DNA from: Catenulispora sp. MAP5-51
GTDB taxonomy: Bacteria; Actinomycetota; Actinomycetes; Streptomycetales; Catenulisporaceae
DNA length: 64,000 nucleotides
Direction: 5' to 3'
NCBI RefSeq assembly: GCF_041261205.1
Contig: NZ_JBGCCH010000039.1
Coordinates: forward strand, 18,362 to 82,361
Each line of letters begins with the position of its first letter. The first letter of the stretch is position 1. Position numbers and translations under genes: made by a program. Positions 16,945 to 27,742 of the stretch are shown here, piece after piece. Under the pieces are notes generated by a model. The model saw nothing but the letters and a program-made list of their open reading frames with translations, made no database searches and had not been told where the DNA came from.

Positions 16945-18474
16945 ATGACTCGTTCCAACCGCTCGTCCGCGCGCGATTCAGCCGGGCAGGATGGCTCCGG
17001 CTCGCACCGGTCCGGATCTGGACGCCGCTTCCGCGGCGACAGCCGCGCCGCTGCTCCGGCCGGCCGCAAAGCCTCGCCGAAGACCTCACCCGTGACGGGC
17101 GAGTTCGCGTTGCCGGCCGGCACCACGCCCGCGCTGCCCGCCGTCAGCGCGTTCAGCGAGCTCGACCTGCCGCCGGCCCTGCTGACGGCCTTGACCAAGC
17201 AGGGTCTGACGACTCCGTTCCCGATCCAGGCCAGCACCCTTCCGAACTCGCTGGCCGGGCGCGACGTGCTGGGCCGCGGCCGCACCGGTTCGGGGAAGAC
17301 CATCGCGTTCGGCCTGGCCGTCCTGGCCCGCACCGCCGGGCGCCGGGCCGAGCCCCGGCGGCCGCTGGCCCTGATCCTGGTCCCCACCCGGGAACTGGCG
17401 CAGCAGGTCACCGACGCGCTCACCCCCTACGCCGCCGCGGTCCGGCTCCGGATGGCGGCCGTCGTCGGCGGCATGTCCATCGGCCGCCAGGCCCACGCCC
17501 TGCGGGGCGGCGCCGAGATCGTCGTGGCCACCCCGGGGCGGCTGAAGGACCTCATCGAGCGCGGGGACTGCCACCTGGACCAGGTCGGCGTCACCGTCCT
17601 GGACGAGGCCGACCAGATGGCCGACATGGGCTTCCTGCCCCAGGTCACCGAACTGCTCGAACAGGTGGCTCCGGACGGGCAGACCATGCTGTTCTCCGCG
17701 ACCCTGGACCGCAACGTCGACCGCCTCGTCCGCCGCTTCCTCACCGACCCGACCACGCACTCCGTGGACCCGGCGGCCGCCACGGTCAGCACCATGGAGC
17801 ACCATCTGCTCCACGTACAGGCCGACGACAAGAACGCGACCGTCGCGCACATCGCCGCCCGTGACGGCGGCGTCATCATGTTCACCGACACCCGCCACGG
17901 TGCCGACCGCCTGGTGCGGAATCTGCTCGCCAGCGGCGTGAAGGCGGCGGCGCTGCACGGGGGCAAGTCCCAGCCCCAGCGCACCCGCACCCTGGAGCAG
18001 TTCCGCAACGGCCAGGTGACCGCGCTGATCGCCACGAACGTCGCGGCCCGCGGCATCCACATCGAGGGCCTGGACCTGGTCGTCAACGTCGACCCGCCCA
18101 ACGACCACAAGGACTACCTGCACCGTGGCGGCCGCACCGCCCGGGCCGGGGAATCCGGCACCGTCGTCACCCTGGTCCTGCCCACGCAGCGGCGCGAGAT
18201 GACCCGCATGATGGCCGCCGCCGGTATCCGCCCGAGCACCGCCAACGTCCACTCCGGCGACGCCGAACTCGCCGGCATCACCGGGGCCCGCGTCCCGACC
18301 GGGGTCCCGGTCACCATCCCCGACCCGGTGGTCGAACGTCCCCGGCACACCGGCACTGGCGGCGGCTCCGGCGCCGGCCGCAGGCGGCGCGGCCGTTCCG
18401 GTCACCCGAACGCTCACCCGAGCCGCACCACGCAGGCCGGTCCCCGGTCTCGACGCAACGGGGCTGCTGCCTGA
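16945..18474 (+). CDS. DEAD-box ATP-dependent RNA helicase
   Basis: This 509-residue helicase has the Q-motif region (LTTPFPIQASTLP), Walker A GRTGSGKT, PTRELAQQ, VLDEADQMADMGF (DEAD box), SATLDRN, and the C-terminal GGRTARAGESG motif VI. An N-terminal ~55-residue basic, Ser/Gly/Arg-rich tail and a C-terminal Arg/Gly-rich tail suggest RNA contact outside the core. It unwinds RNA duplexes, probably for ribosome assembly or cold adaptation. ATG at 16945 follows GAGGAAGG. It shares leader sequence with the downstream cspA. A 13-bp hairpin at 18481-18517 follows its stop. Confidence 0.93.
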   Translation: MTRSNRSSARDSAGQDGSGSHRSGSGRRFRGDSRAAAPAGRKASPKTSPVTGEFALPAGTTPALPAVSAFSELDLPPALLTALTKQGLTTPFPIQASTLPNSLAGRDVLGRGRTGSGKTIAFGLAVLARTAGRRAEPRRPLALILVPTRELAQQVTDALTPYAAAVRLRMAAVVGGMSIGRQAHALRGGAEIVVATPGRLKDLIERGDCHLDQVGVTVLDEADQMADMGFLPQVTELLEQVAPDGQTMLFSATLDRNVDRLVRRFLTDPTTHSVDPAAATVSTMEHHLLHVQADDKNATVAHIAARDGGVIMFTDTRHGADRLVRNLLASGVKAAALHGGKSQPQRTRTLEQFRNGQVTALIATNVAARGIHIEGLDLVVNVDPPNDHKDYLHRGGRTARAGESGTVVTLVLPTQRREMTRMMAAAGIRPSTANVHSGDAELAGITGARVPTGVPVTIPDPVVERPRHTGTGGGSGAGRRRRGRSGHPNAHPSRTTQAGPRSRRNGAAA

Positions 18475-18480
18475 CGGCCA

Positions 18481-18517
18481 CTCCACGCCGCCCTCCGAAA
18501 CGGGGGGCGGCGTGGAG
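18481..18517 (+). terminator. Hairpin after the helicase gene
   Basis: CTCCACGCCGCCC (18481-18493) pairs perfectly with GGGCGGCGTGGAG (18505-18517) across an 11-nt loop, starting 7 bp after the helicase stop. There is no U-tract, as is common for actinobacterial terminators. Confidence 0.65.
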
Positions 18518-18591
18518 CCGCGTACTGCCACGTACGGCACCGATTCGGCGATTCCCCGGCTTCGTGATAACCTCTACGTAGTTGCAGTAGT

Positions 18592-18648
18592 GGTACCCAT
18601 GAACTAAGTGTGCGCCTGGTGCTCAATGCTCAGGCGCATTTTGTTTTT
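18592..18648 (+). promoter_or_regulatory. cspA leader element with terminator-like hairpin
   Basis: The element contains GGTACCCATGAACTAAG, then TGCGCCTG (18611-18618) paired with CAGGCGCA (18631-18638), followed by TTTTGTTTTT. It lies 88 bp before the cspA start, inside the likely 5' leader, so it may act as an attenuator rather than an end-of-gene terminator. Its upstream half matches the leader of the neighbouring helicase gene. The cspA Shine-Dalgarno AAGGAGG lies downstream at 18721. Confidence 0.6.
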
Positions 18649-18735
18649 CCGGAGTCCTCCGGATCGGGGTCATTTCAGCGGCCGGGGTCCCGCACGGTGC
18701 GGTGCCCTTTCGTCCCCCTCAAGGAGGAATTTTCC

Positions 18736-18939
18736 ATGACTACAGGTACCGTGAAGTGGTTCAACGCGGAAAAGGGTTTCGGGTTCATCGCGCAGGACGA
18801 GGGCGGCCCGGACGTCTTCGCGCATTTCTCGAACATCGCGGCCGACGGCTACCGCGAGCTGCAGGAAGGCCAGCGGGTCAGCTTCGAGGTCACCCAGGGC
18901 CAGAAGGGCCCGCAGGCCTCGAACATCGTTCCGGCCTAA
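18736..18939 (+). CDS. cspA: Cold-shock protein, CspA family
   Basis: This 67-residue OB-fold protein is a full-length Csp: [16 protein letters not shown] contains RNP1 (KGFGFI) and DVFAHFS is RNP2. It binds single-stranded RNA or DNA and melts RNA structure. ATG at 18736 follows a strong AAGGAGG. The long leader and the nearby DEAD-box helicase with a related leader suggest the two are cold-shock partners. Transcription ends at the strong hairpin at 18978-19021 that also faces rbpA. Confidence 0.95.
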   Translation: MTTGTVKWFNAEKGFGFIAQDEGGPDVFAHFSNIAADGYRELQEGQRVSFEVTQGQKGPQASNIVPA

Positions 18940-18977
18940 CAGCCTGAGCGAAGCGCCTGACGCTCCGCGGATTTCTT

Positions 18978-19021
18978 AGCGTGAACCAGCTCCCCCGGCG
19001 GGGGGCTGGTTCACGCTTTTT
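18978..19021. terminator. Bidirectional terminator between cspA and rbpA
   Basis: AGCGTGAACCAGC (18978-18990) and GCTGGTTCACGCT (19005-19017) form a perfect 13-bp stem. On the + strand it is followed by TTTTT, a classic intrinsic terminator for cspA. It ends 6 bp before the rbpA stop codon and can serve both convergent genes. Confidence 0.85.
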
Positions 19022-19026
19022 CGGCA

Positions 19027-19359
19027 TCAGGCCACGGCACGCAGCTTGGTGAGCGCCTCGTCGAGGATGGCTTCGGCTTCGGCCGCGCTGCGCCGGTCGC
19101 GGACGTAGGCCAGATGGGTTTTGAACGGACCCGCGACCACCGGGGCCGGGGGATTGTCCGGGTCCAATCCTCCGAGCCGATCGCAGTCCTGGCAGTCCCA
19201 GGTGACGGGGATGTCCGCGGTCGCGGCGAAGACCGGCCTGGTCGAATGGCCGAGGGCACACCAGAAGGTCACCATCACCCGCCCGACTCCCGGACCGCGT
19301 TCGGTCTCGCCCCCGGGTCCGGCCCCTACTTTGCTCCCGCGTATTCCGCTGCGCGCCAT
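19027..19359 (-). CDS. rbpA: RNA polymerase-binding protein RbpA (paralogue)
   Basis: This 110-residue protein matches RbpA, an actinobacterial RNA polymerase-binding factor that stabilises open complexes with group I/II sigma factors. IRGSKVGAGPGGETERG is the RNAP/DNA-contacting basic linker; FWCALGH and WDCQDC are the core with zinc-ligand spacing; KTHLAYVRDRRSAAEAEAILDEAL is the sigma-interacting helix. It is somewhat shorter than the usual ~120 residues and its core differs, so it may be a second copy. ATG at 19359 is preceded by GAAGGAG. Its place beside cspA suggests a stress-linked role. Confidence 0.88.
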   Translation of the reverse strand: MARSGIRGSKVGAGPGGETERGPGVGRVMVTFWCALGHSTRPVFAATADIPVTWDCQDCDRLGGLDPDNPPAPVVAGPFKTHLAYVRDRRSAAEAEAILDEALTKLRAVA

Positions 19360-19879
19360 GTTCCGCCAGTCTCCTTCGTCGCGGTCGGCCCGGGTGAAGC
19401 CGAGCGAGCCTTCCCGCAGTGATGACAGCACGCCCCAGCGGCGGTACTGGTCAGAAATCGAGGCGATCGCCGCCGATCGATCGATCATCGGGCGAGGCGA
19501 TCAAACCCCTGGCCCGACACGTCATATACGAGGCGATCGCATCATCGGGGCGACCACGGCCGGACCGGAGAAGACGGAGTCGGAAGACTCTGCGGCGCCG
19601 GAGGGTCTGCCGCATTTGGAAAGCGGCACTGTCTGGGACAGTAGCAGTAGCGGCGGTGTATGAGAACATGCCCGACGACGAGGCGCGCCGATTTGCCGGT
19701 ATTCATGAACCCCTCGCGATACAGTGGGACCACTCCAGCCCGCCGTCCAGGTCACGATGGTGCGGCTGCCTTTCCTCGGCGCATTGCTGCGTTTTCGACG
19801 TCGAACGCCTGAAGGCAAGGACGTCGTTTTCCCTCGCATGTGCAGCGGCCCTGGCCCCGACGCCGAAAAAAGGAACCTG
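19360..19879. other. 520-bp intergenic region with three GAGGCGATC repeats
   Basis: This gap lies between the divergently oriented rbpA and STAS genes. It holds three direct repeats of GAGGCGATC at 19460, 19494 and 19530, plus a GATCGATCGATC run. It presumably contains both promoters. No small gene with a recognisable domain was found. Confidence 0.4.
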
Positions 19880-20290
19880 ATGAATACCACCGTCAAGCCC
19901 GCCACGCCGCGCCGCCGCAAGTTCGCAGCCGCCGCCGGAACACCCCCGGGCAGCCTGGGTGTCGCGGTCCACACCACCTTGCAGGGAGCTGTGGTCACGT
20001 TGAAGGGCTACCTGGATCTGTCCACGACGCCGACGCTCGACGCCGCCTGCCGTGGCGTACTGGACTTCTCGCGAAACCAGCAAGTGGCCGCCGACCTGAC
20101 TCTGCTGTCGTTCTGCGACGGCGCGGGTGTGAGCACCCTGATGCGCTTCCACCGCCAGGCGCAGGAGACCGACGGCTGGCTACGCCTGTGTGCGCCCAAG
20201 CCCACCCTTCGCAGGATTCTGGGCATCGCCGACCCGGCGAAGACGCTGCGTTGTTACTCCAGCCCGGTGGAGGCGTTCGCCGACGTCTGA
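19880..20290 (+). CDS. STAS-domain protein, anti-anti-sigma-like
   Basis: This 136-residue protein has a STAS fold: a strand pair GAVVTLKGYLDLSTTPTLDAAC near residue 38, then VAADLTLLSFCDGAGVSTLMRFHRQA. The segment around LSFCDGAGVS is where SpoIIAA-type proteins carry a phosphorylated Ser/Thr. Such proteins relieve anti-sigma factors in partner-switching. The N-terminal 28 residues are basic and probably disordered. ATG at 19880 follows AAAAAAGGA. An anti-sigma-type ATPase lies 2.2 kb away on the other strand, a possible but unproven partner. Confidence 0.8.
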   Translation: MNTTVKPATPRRRKFAAAAGTPPGSLGVAVHTTLQGAVVTLKGYLDLSTTPTLDAACRGVLDFSRNQQVAADLTLLSFCDGAGVSTLMRFHRQAQETDGWLRLCAPKPTLRRILGIADPAKTLRCYSSPVEAFADV

Positions 20291-20313
20291 GGCCTTTGCC
20301 GCGCCTGTTTACG

Positions 20314-20360
20314 AGCTCTGCCCTACAAGCTCTGCCCTACAAGCTCTGTCCTACAAGCTC
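20314..20360. repeat. 14-bp tandem repeat, 3.3 copies
   Basis: The unit AGCTCTGCCCTACA repeats at 20314, 20328 and 20342 (one substitution) and ends with AGCTC. It covers the 3' end of the MFS gene. Each unit carries CTA, read as a TAG stop on the minus strand, so the duplication happened around the stop codon. Confidence 0.85.
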
Positions 20361-21581
20361 CGCGGGCTGCGATGCGGCTGAAGACTGAAGCGGCGGCCGA
20401 GGACCCGCCGTCCCGCGCCGCGACAACAGATGTCCCGCCAGCGCGGCGCCCAGCCCTGCCAAACCGGCCGCCACGAAGCCGTAGGCCGGTGTGGTCATGT
20501 CGATCGCTCCCCCGACCATCGGGGATCCGAGGGCGAAGCCGGCGCTCAGTGCCGAGGATTGCAGGCCGGTCGCCTCCCCCCGCACGCTGGCGGGTGCGAG
20601 GCGGCTCACCGCGTCGGCCACCATGGACAGTGTCGGCGCGGTGAGCAGTCCGGCGGCGATGCCGGCCACGCACAACGTGGGCCAGCTGTGGGCCAGAGCG
20701 GCGGGGGAGGTCGCCAGTCCGAGTCCGGCGAGGAGCAGCCACGTGGGCAGCGGCCGGGACAGCGAGCCGTATACGAGCCCGCCGACGATCGAAGACAGGC
20801 CGTAGACCGCCACGACCGGGCCGGCCCAGGACACCTGGCCGGCTGCTCTGAGGGTGGCGACGATCGACAGCTCGGTACCGCTGAGCAGCACCGTGGTGCC
20901 GAAGGCCATCACGAGGACCGCGACCATGCTCGGGCCCAGCCACTCGCTCCGGCGGGGGCGGGGGCGAGCAGTCGGGCCGGCGTCGGCCTCCGCCTCGTCC
21001 TCGTCCTCGGCCCTCAGCGGCGGGTTGAGGACAGCGATGCCCACCCCGCCCACCACGATCGCGGCGCCGGCTCCCCACGCCACCGCGCCCGGGGAGATCG
21101 CCGCCGCGCCGAGGATCACGATCGGCGGGCCCAGTACGTACGACAGCTCGCCTTGGATCGATTCCAGCGCGAACGCGGCCCGGCGCTGCCCGGCCGGCGT
21201 CGTCGCGGCGATCGCCTGTCGGGTCACCAATTGGGCCGGCACCATCAGCAGGCCCGCCACGAAGGCGGCGCCCATCAGAACCGGGTACGGCAGGAACGGA
21301 ACGCTCGCCCAGAACACGATCTGCACCGCGGCGGTGACCAGGAGCACGACACGCGCGCCGCGGCGGTCGATCAGGCGCCCGAGCAGCGGCGCGCCGAGTG
21401 CCAGTCCCGTGGTCAGAGCCGCCGCGACACCGCCGGCCGCCGCGTAGCTCATGTGCAGGCCCAGCACGACGTACAGCGTCAACGTCATCATGTCGGCCGC
21501 GAGCGCGGCGCGGGCGATCAACGAGACGCCCAGCAGCGACGCCAGCCCCGGCACGGCGAGTACTCGTCGGTATCCGATCAC
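20337..21581 (-). CDS. MFS transporter
   Basis: This 414-residue membrane protein has about 12 hydrophobic segments and MFS loop motifs such as GAPLLGRLIDRRGARVVLLVT near residue 65. It is probably a proton-driven efflux permease. A charged Asp/Glu-rich central loop (RAEDEDEAEADAG) separates the two halves, as usual for the family. GTG at 21581 is taken as start because the first helix follows directly. A longer open frame upstream has no family similarity. It is divergent from a LysR gene that probably controls it. Its 3' end runs into a 14-bp tandem repeat. Confidence 0.85.
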   Translation of the reverse strand: MIGYRRVLAVPGLASLLGVSLIARAALAADMMTLTLYVVLGLHMSYAAAGGVAAALTTGLALGAPLLGRLIDRRGARVVLLVTAAVQIVFWASVPFLPYPVLMGAAFVAGLLMVPAQLVTRQAIAATTPAGQRRAAFALESIQGELSYVLGPPIVILGAAAISPGAVAWGAGAAIVVGGVGIAVLNPPLRAEDEDEAEADAGPTARPRPRRSEWLGPSMVAVLVMAFGTTVLLSGTELSIVATLRAAGQVSWAGPVVAVYGLSSIVGGLVYGSLSRPLPTWLLLAGLGLATSPAALAHSWPTLCVAGIAAGLLTAPTLSMVADAVSRLAPASVRGEATGLQSSALSAGFALGSPMVGGAIDMTTPAYGFVAAGLAGLGAALAGHLLSRRGTAGPRPPLQSSAASQPAELVGQSL

Positions 21582-21638
21582 CTTCCCGACGGTAGATCGC
21601 CCGCGCCGCCATAGGAAGCGGGAATTCTGTTGGGTCTG

Positions 21639-21657
21639 CCATAATCGATGCTTATGG
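21639..21657. promoter_or_regulatory. Palindrome overlapping the LysR start
   Basis: CCATAA (21639-21644) and TTATGG (21652-21657) are perfect inverted arms around 7 bp. The site spans the two candidate LysR start codons and lies 58 bp from the divergent MFS gene. LysR regulators often bind such T-N11-A palindromes between divergent genes, here with autorepression implied. Confidence 0.5.
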
Positions 21658-22496
21658 CAAGGGATCTTGAGATCATCCTGCTGCGGTCGTTCGTCACCGC
21701 TGTACGGGTCGGCAGCATCAGCCGGGCCGCGACCGCCCTCGGACACACCCAGCCCGCGCTCAGCCAGCAGCTGCGCAAGCTGGAGAGCACCGTCGGCCGC
21801 CCGCTGCTGCACCGATCGACCACCGGCGTCCTGCCGACCCGGGCCGGCGAGGAGCTCCTGCCCTACGCCGAACGCATCCTGTCGCTGTCCGAGCAGGCGC
21901 TCACCGAAGCCGGGCGCGCCCTCACCGGCCGCTGCGGCATCGGGCTGCTCGAAGACCTCGCCGCGTACCAGCTGCCGCAGGCCTTCGCCGACCTGGCCGG
22001 GCTGCACCCCGACGCGACGCTGGAGGTCCTGAGCCTGTCCACCGCCGAGATGCGGCGGGCCTACGACGCGCGCCGCGTCCAGCTCGTGCTCGACGCCGTG
22101 GGGGACCTTCCCGCGCCGCCGCGCTGGACGGTGCGCCGCCCGCTGGTGTGGGCGGTCGGCCCGGGTGTGGACGTCACGGCCGATCCGCTGCCGGTGGTGC
22201 TGTTCTCGAACCCGTGCGTGTGGCGCACGTCGCTGCTGGAGTCGCTGGAACACGCCGGCCGGCGCTGGCGGGTGGCGTTCGAGAGCAACAGCCTGGCCGG
22301 TGTGCTCGCCGCGCTGCGGGCCGGACTGGGAGTCGCGGCGCTCATGCCCTCGAATCTCGAACCGGCGATGTCCATCCCCGACCCGCGGGCCCTGCCGCCT
22401 CTGCCGGACCTCGAGCTCGGTCTCACGCGGCATCCGCGCAGCGAGGGCGATCCGTTGGCCGATGCTGTGGAGGCCACGCTGCGGCGGACGATTTGA
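21648..22496 (+). CDS. LysR-family transcriptional regulator
   Basis: This 282-residue protein has a LysR helix-turn-helix: LLRSFVTAVRVGSISRAATALGHTQPALSQQLRKLE at residues 9-44, then a periplasmic-binding-like effector domain. ATG at 21648 or 21654 are both possible; neither has a clear ribosome-binding site and the mRNA may be nearly leaderless. It is divergent from the MFS transporter, the usual arrangement when the LysR controls the exporter. The effector is unknown. Confidence 0.88.
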   Translation: MLMARDLEIILLRSFVTAVRVGSISRAATALGHTQPALSQQLRKLESTVGRPLLHRSTTGVLPTRAGEELLPYAERILSLSEQALTEAGRALTGRCGIGLLEDLAAYQLPQAFADLAGLHPDATLEVLSLSTAEMRRAYDARRVQLVLDAVGDLPAPPRWTVRRPLVWAVGPGVDVTADPLPVVLFSNPCVWRTSLLESLEHAGRRWRVAFESNSLAGVLAALRAGLGVAALMPSNLEPAMSIPDPRALPPLPDLELGLTRHPRSEGDPLADAVEATLRRTI

Positions 22497-22522
22497 TGGG
22501 TTCTGATGGGGCCCGCAACGGG

Positions 22523-23032
22523 CTACCCGCCTCGGGCAACACCACCGTCGGTCACCGTGAGCCGTCGGCCGGGGTTCAAGCCCGAGCGGGAGCCCGAGGC
22601 TGAGGCCGAGCCGCCCGATCCCGCGCTCGGCCCCACAGCGAGCCTGGCCCACACCGCCTTGCCGTCCCGGCGCCGCTCGACGCCCCAGGCCTGGGCGAGC
22701 CGTCCCACGATCATCAGGCCGACCCCTCCCCCGGCCCGGCCGTCCGCCGGCCCGGTCCGGGGTTCCTTGTCGGCCGCGCCGTCGGCGACCTCGATCGTGA
22801 TCGCCGAGCGGGCCCTGCGGACGCGGACGGTGAGCTCGGTGCCGGCGTGGCGGACCGCGTTGGTGACCAGTTCGCTGGTGATCAGCGTCGCCTGCTCGAC
22901 CCAGTGGTCGAGCCGCCACCGCGAGAGGGTCTCGGCCACGAAGTCGCGGGCCCGCTGCGGCGCTGACTTGCGCGGCTGTAAGGCGAGGGTTCGTTCCGTG
23001 CTCGCGTCCGCGGTCGCCAGATCGCCGTCCAC
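22523..23032 (-). CDS. Anti-sigma-type ATP-binding protein (HATPase, RsbW-like)
   Basis: This 169-residue protein shows a GHKL/HATPase fold: ATLITSELVTNAVRHAG is the N-box at about residues 48-64, ITIEVADGA is the G1 region (DxA), and GGGVGLMIVGRLAQAWGVE is the G2 motif. Actinobacterial genomes hold many such single-domain kinases that bind sigma factors or STAS proteins. The C-terminal tail is Ser/Gly-rich and probably disordered. Its partner is unknown; the STAS protein at 19880 is the nearest candidate. Confidence 0.85.
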   Translation of the reverse strand: MDGDLATADASTERTLALQPRKSAPQRARDFVAETLSRWRLDHWVEQATLITSELVTNAVRHAGTELTVRVRRARSAITIEVADGAADKEPRTGPADGRAGGGVGLMIVGRLAQAWGVERRRDGKAVWARLAVGPSAGSGGSASASGSRSGLNPGRRLTVTDGGVARGG

Positions 23033-23162
23033 TATCGCTCATCCCCTGAGAAATCGGTCGCCCGTGAAGGTCTTTCCACCGCCACGTTTATTCGCTGATC
23101 GCTTGGCCACAAGGGTCCGGGTCGAACATTCAGCCCAGCCTCACGCGGCTTAAGGAGTTCCC

Positions 23163-23234
23163 TTGTACATCAGCGTCGGTGCCATCGTGCTAATCCTGAT
23201 CATCGTTCTCGTCGTCATGATGATGCGGCGGTAG
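23163..23234 (+). CDS. 23-residue hydrophobic membrane peptide
   Basis: A short frame starting with TTG at 23163 encodes a peptide of 23 residues: MYISVGAIV, then LILIIVLVV, then MMMRR. It is one transmembrane helix with a positively charged C-terminus. AAGGAG lies 5 bp before the start. Such strong initiation signals before a compact hydrophobic frame support translation. Function is unknown; tiny single-span peptides often modulate membrane proteins. Confidence 0.55.
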   Translation: MYISVGAIVLILIIVLVVMMMRR

Positions 23235-23240
23235 CGCGGC

Positions 23241-23729
23241 TCACGGGTTCCCCGGGTCATCCGTGTCGTCGATCCGGACCGTCCTGCGCGGCCCTCGTGC
23301 CGCGCGGGGCACCGTCACCGTCAGGATGCCGGCCGCCAGATCGGCGCGGACCTCCTCGGGATCGGCGTCGGCGGGAAGGGACGTGCGGTACCCGAACCGG
23401 CCGGCGCGGTGTGTCAGGAAGCTGTCTTGCCCGGGCTCCCCGCGGGCCAGGTCACCGTGGATGTGGAGCTGGTGGCCCTCGATGTCGATCGAGATCCGGT
23501 CGCGCGCTATCCCGGGCAGCTCGATCCGGATCCGGTACGCCTCGGGCGTCTCGTCCTCCTCGGCCGCCGGTGTCCAGCGCGACGGACCGAGCCAACCGCC
23601 CGTGGCACGCCCCGCCCACGAACCGAGCCGGTCGAGCAGCGCCTCCAGATCGGCCGTCGGCATGCCGGGCAGGCCCCAGTGCGGACGGGAGCTGTCGCCG
23701 CCACCGCTGGGGGAAGAGGTGTCATGCAT
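23241..23729 (-). CDS. Hsp20/alpha-crystallin small heat-shock protein
   Basis: This 162-residue chaperone has an alpha-crystallin domain at about residues 60-150: YRIRIELPGIARDRISIDIEGHQLHIHGD, then FGYRTSLPADADPEEVRADLAAGILTVTVPR. The AGILTVTVPR segment is the conserved A-x-x-x-G-x-L motif. It holds unfolded proteins in an ATP-independent way. The N-terminal ~55 residues are Gly/Pro-rich. ATG at 23729 follows GAAGGAGA. No HspR-type operator was identified. Confidence 0.9.
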   Translation of the reverse strand: MHDTSSPSGGGDSSRPHWGLPGMPTADLEALLDRLGSWAGRATGGWLGPSRWTPAAEEDETPEAYRIRIELPGIARDRISIDIEGHQLHIHGDLARGEPGQDSFLTHRAGRFGYRTSLPADADPEEVRADLAAGILTVTVPRAARGPRRTVRIDDTDDPGNP

Positions 23730-23879
23730 GATGTTTTCTCCTTCACCATTCGCTTTTGAGTCTCTGACGCGCCGTATGGCCAAAGCTCCGGCGGTCAAAC
23801 GGCCGGAAAAGTGCGCCTTTCCGCCACGCGTTTGGTGCTGAGAATGCGGGGCACCCACAGGGGGCACAGAGGGCTCCCC

Positions 23880-26573
<2,694 letters not shown>

Positions 26574-26635
26574 GATCGTCGACCTTAAGGAGCACTGACA
26601 GAACGCGCATTTCGGGAGGCAGTGTTCAGCAGTGT

Positions 26636-27571
26636 TCAGCTCCCGTCCCACTCCCAGCGGATCCCGACGTTGCCCGGCGGCACCGGAGCGACGTTGACGT
26701 GCACCGACCGGTACCCGGTCATGGTCAGCTCGCGCGCCTGACGTCCTTCGTAGGCGAAGCAGGCCACCGGCAGCCGGGCCGGGTCGAACCGCACCTGGAG
26801 CGCGTACTGCCCGGCCGGGAACCGGAAGCCGCGGTGGTAGTCGTCGCACTCGGCGCCGGAGGTGTCGAGCACCTCGTAGCGGATCAGGTGCGTCTGCCGG
26901 ATCCCGAGCACCAGGTCGAACAAGAGCTCGGAGATCAGCAGTCCGGCGTCCCGGTCGCGGCGGACCCGCCCGACCCGGCAGTTCTCCAGCGCCCGCAGGT
27001 CGACCTGATCGATGTCGGCGCCGGGGTCGGCCGTCGTGATGGCGATATAGCGGTCGACGCCGTCCTGGTGCGCCCGCAGGACCTGGAAGGTCTCGCGCCG
27101 CGCGCAGGAGCGGGCACCGTCGATCCAGACGAGTTCGTGCTGGGCCGCGATGTGCAGCTTGTCGTCGGCGGTGGTGTCCAGCGAGGCGATCAGCTCCTCC
27201 ACGACCGGCCAGTCGGGCATCAGCTGCCGGTAGGCCCGCGAGCCCTGCGGCAGGCCGGCCGAGGGGCCGCGGGGGCGGCGGGGGCCGAGCAGGACCAGCA
27301 GCGCGTCCGCGGGCAGGCCCAGGATCTCCTCCAGCGCCGACACCGCGCGCAGCGAGTCGGGACGTTCCGGGCGGCGGTGGCCGTTCTGCCAGCAGCTCAG
27401 GGTCGCGGTGCCGACCTGGATGCCGCGGGCCGACAGGTGGCTGCGCAGCCGCTCCAGCGACAAACCGCGGGCCGCGATCGCGGCGTGCAGCGCCTCCTCG
27501 AACGGTCCGGAGCGCAGAACCGACGGCAGGTTCGAGGCGGCGTCCCGGGCCGCGCCGGTGTGAACATTCAC
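26636..27571 (-). CDS. Helix-turn-helix DNA-binding protein
   Basis: This 311-residue protein has an N-terminal XRE-like helix-turn-helix: FEEALHAAIAARGLSLERLRSHLSARGIQVGTATLSCWQNGHRRPER at about residues 22-68. The remaining ~200 residues are beta-rich with no domain I recognise and contain HELVWIDGARSCARRETFQVLRA and YHRGFRFPAGQYALQVRFD. This two-part layout is common in actinobacterial orphan regulators. GTG at 27571 is chosen because the upstream frame lacks homology. It is 62 bp upstream of, and co-oriented with, the glycosidase gene, which it may regulate. Confidence 0.7.
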   Translation of the reverse strand: MNVHTGAARDAASNLPSVLRSGPFEEALHAAIAARGLSLERLRSHLSARGIQVGTATLSCWQNGHRRPERPDSLRAVSALEEILGLPADALLVLLGPRRPRGPSAGLPQGSRAYRQLMPDWPVVEELIASLDTTADDKLHIAAQHELVWIDGARSCARRETFQVLRAHQDGVDRYIAITTADPGADIDQVDLRALENCRVGRVRRDRDAGLLISELLFDLVLGIRQTHLIRYEVLDTSGAECDDYHRGFRFPAGQYALQVRFDPARLPVACFAYEGRQARELTMTGYRSVHVNVAPVPPGNVGIRWEWDGS

Positions 27572-27742
27572 AGATAACCAAGCAAGCGCCGGATTAAGAA
27601 TCCTGTCAAGGCGCGCTCTTTCACGGTGTCCCCGCACCGGCCTGCCGAGCCCTGGGGCGGCCCGCCCACCTGGACCTACGCTCACGCCACTGCCCCACCG
27701 GGACAGCCAGCGACAGCAAAGGAAAACGGAAAGGAGTCCAGC

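Noticed and set aside
20337..23042. A 901-residue protein containing the MFS transporter
   Set aside because: Only the last 414 residues are a transporter. The first part is antisense to the LysR and overlaps the anti-sigma ATPase gene.
26574..27581. An N-terminal extension of the GH63-type enzyme
   Set aside because: The extension is an arginine/proline-rich shadow of the helix-turn-helix gene on the same strand in another frame.
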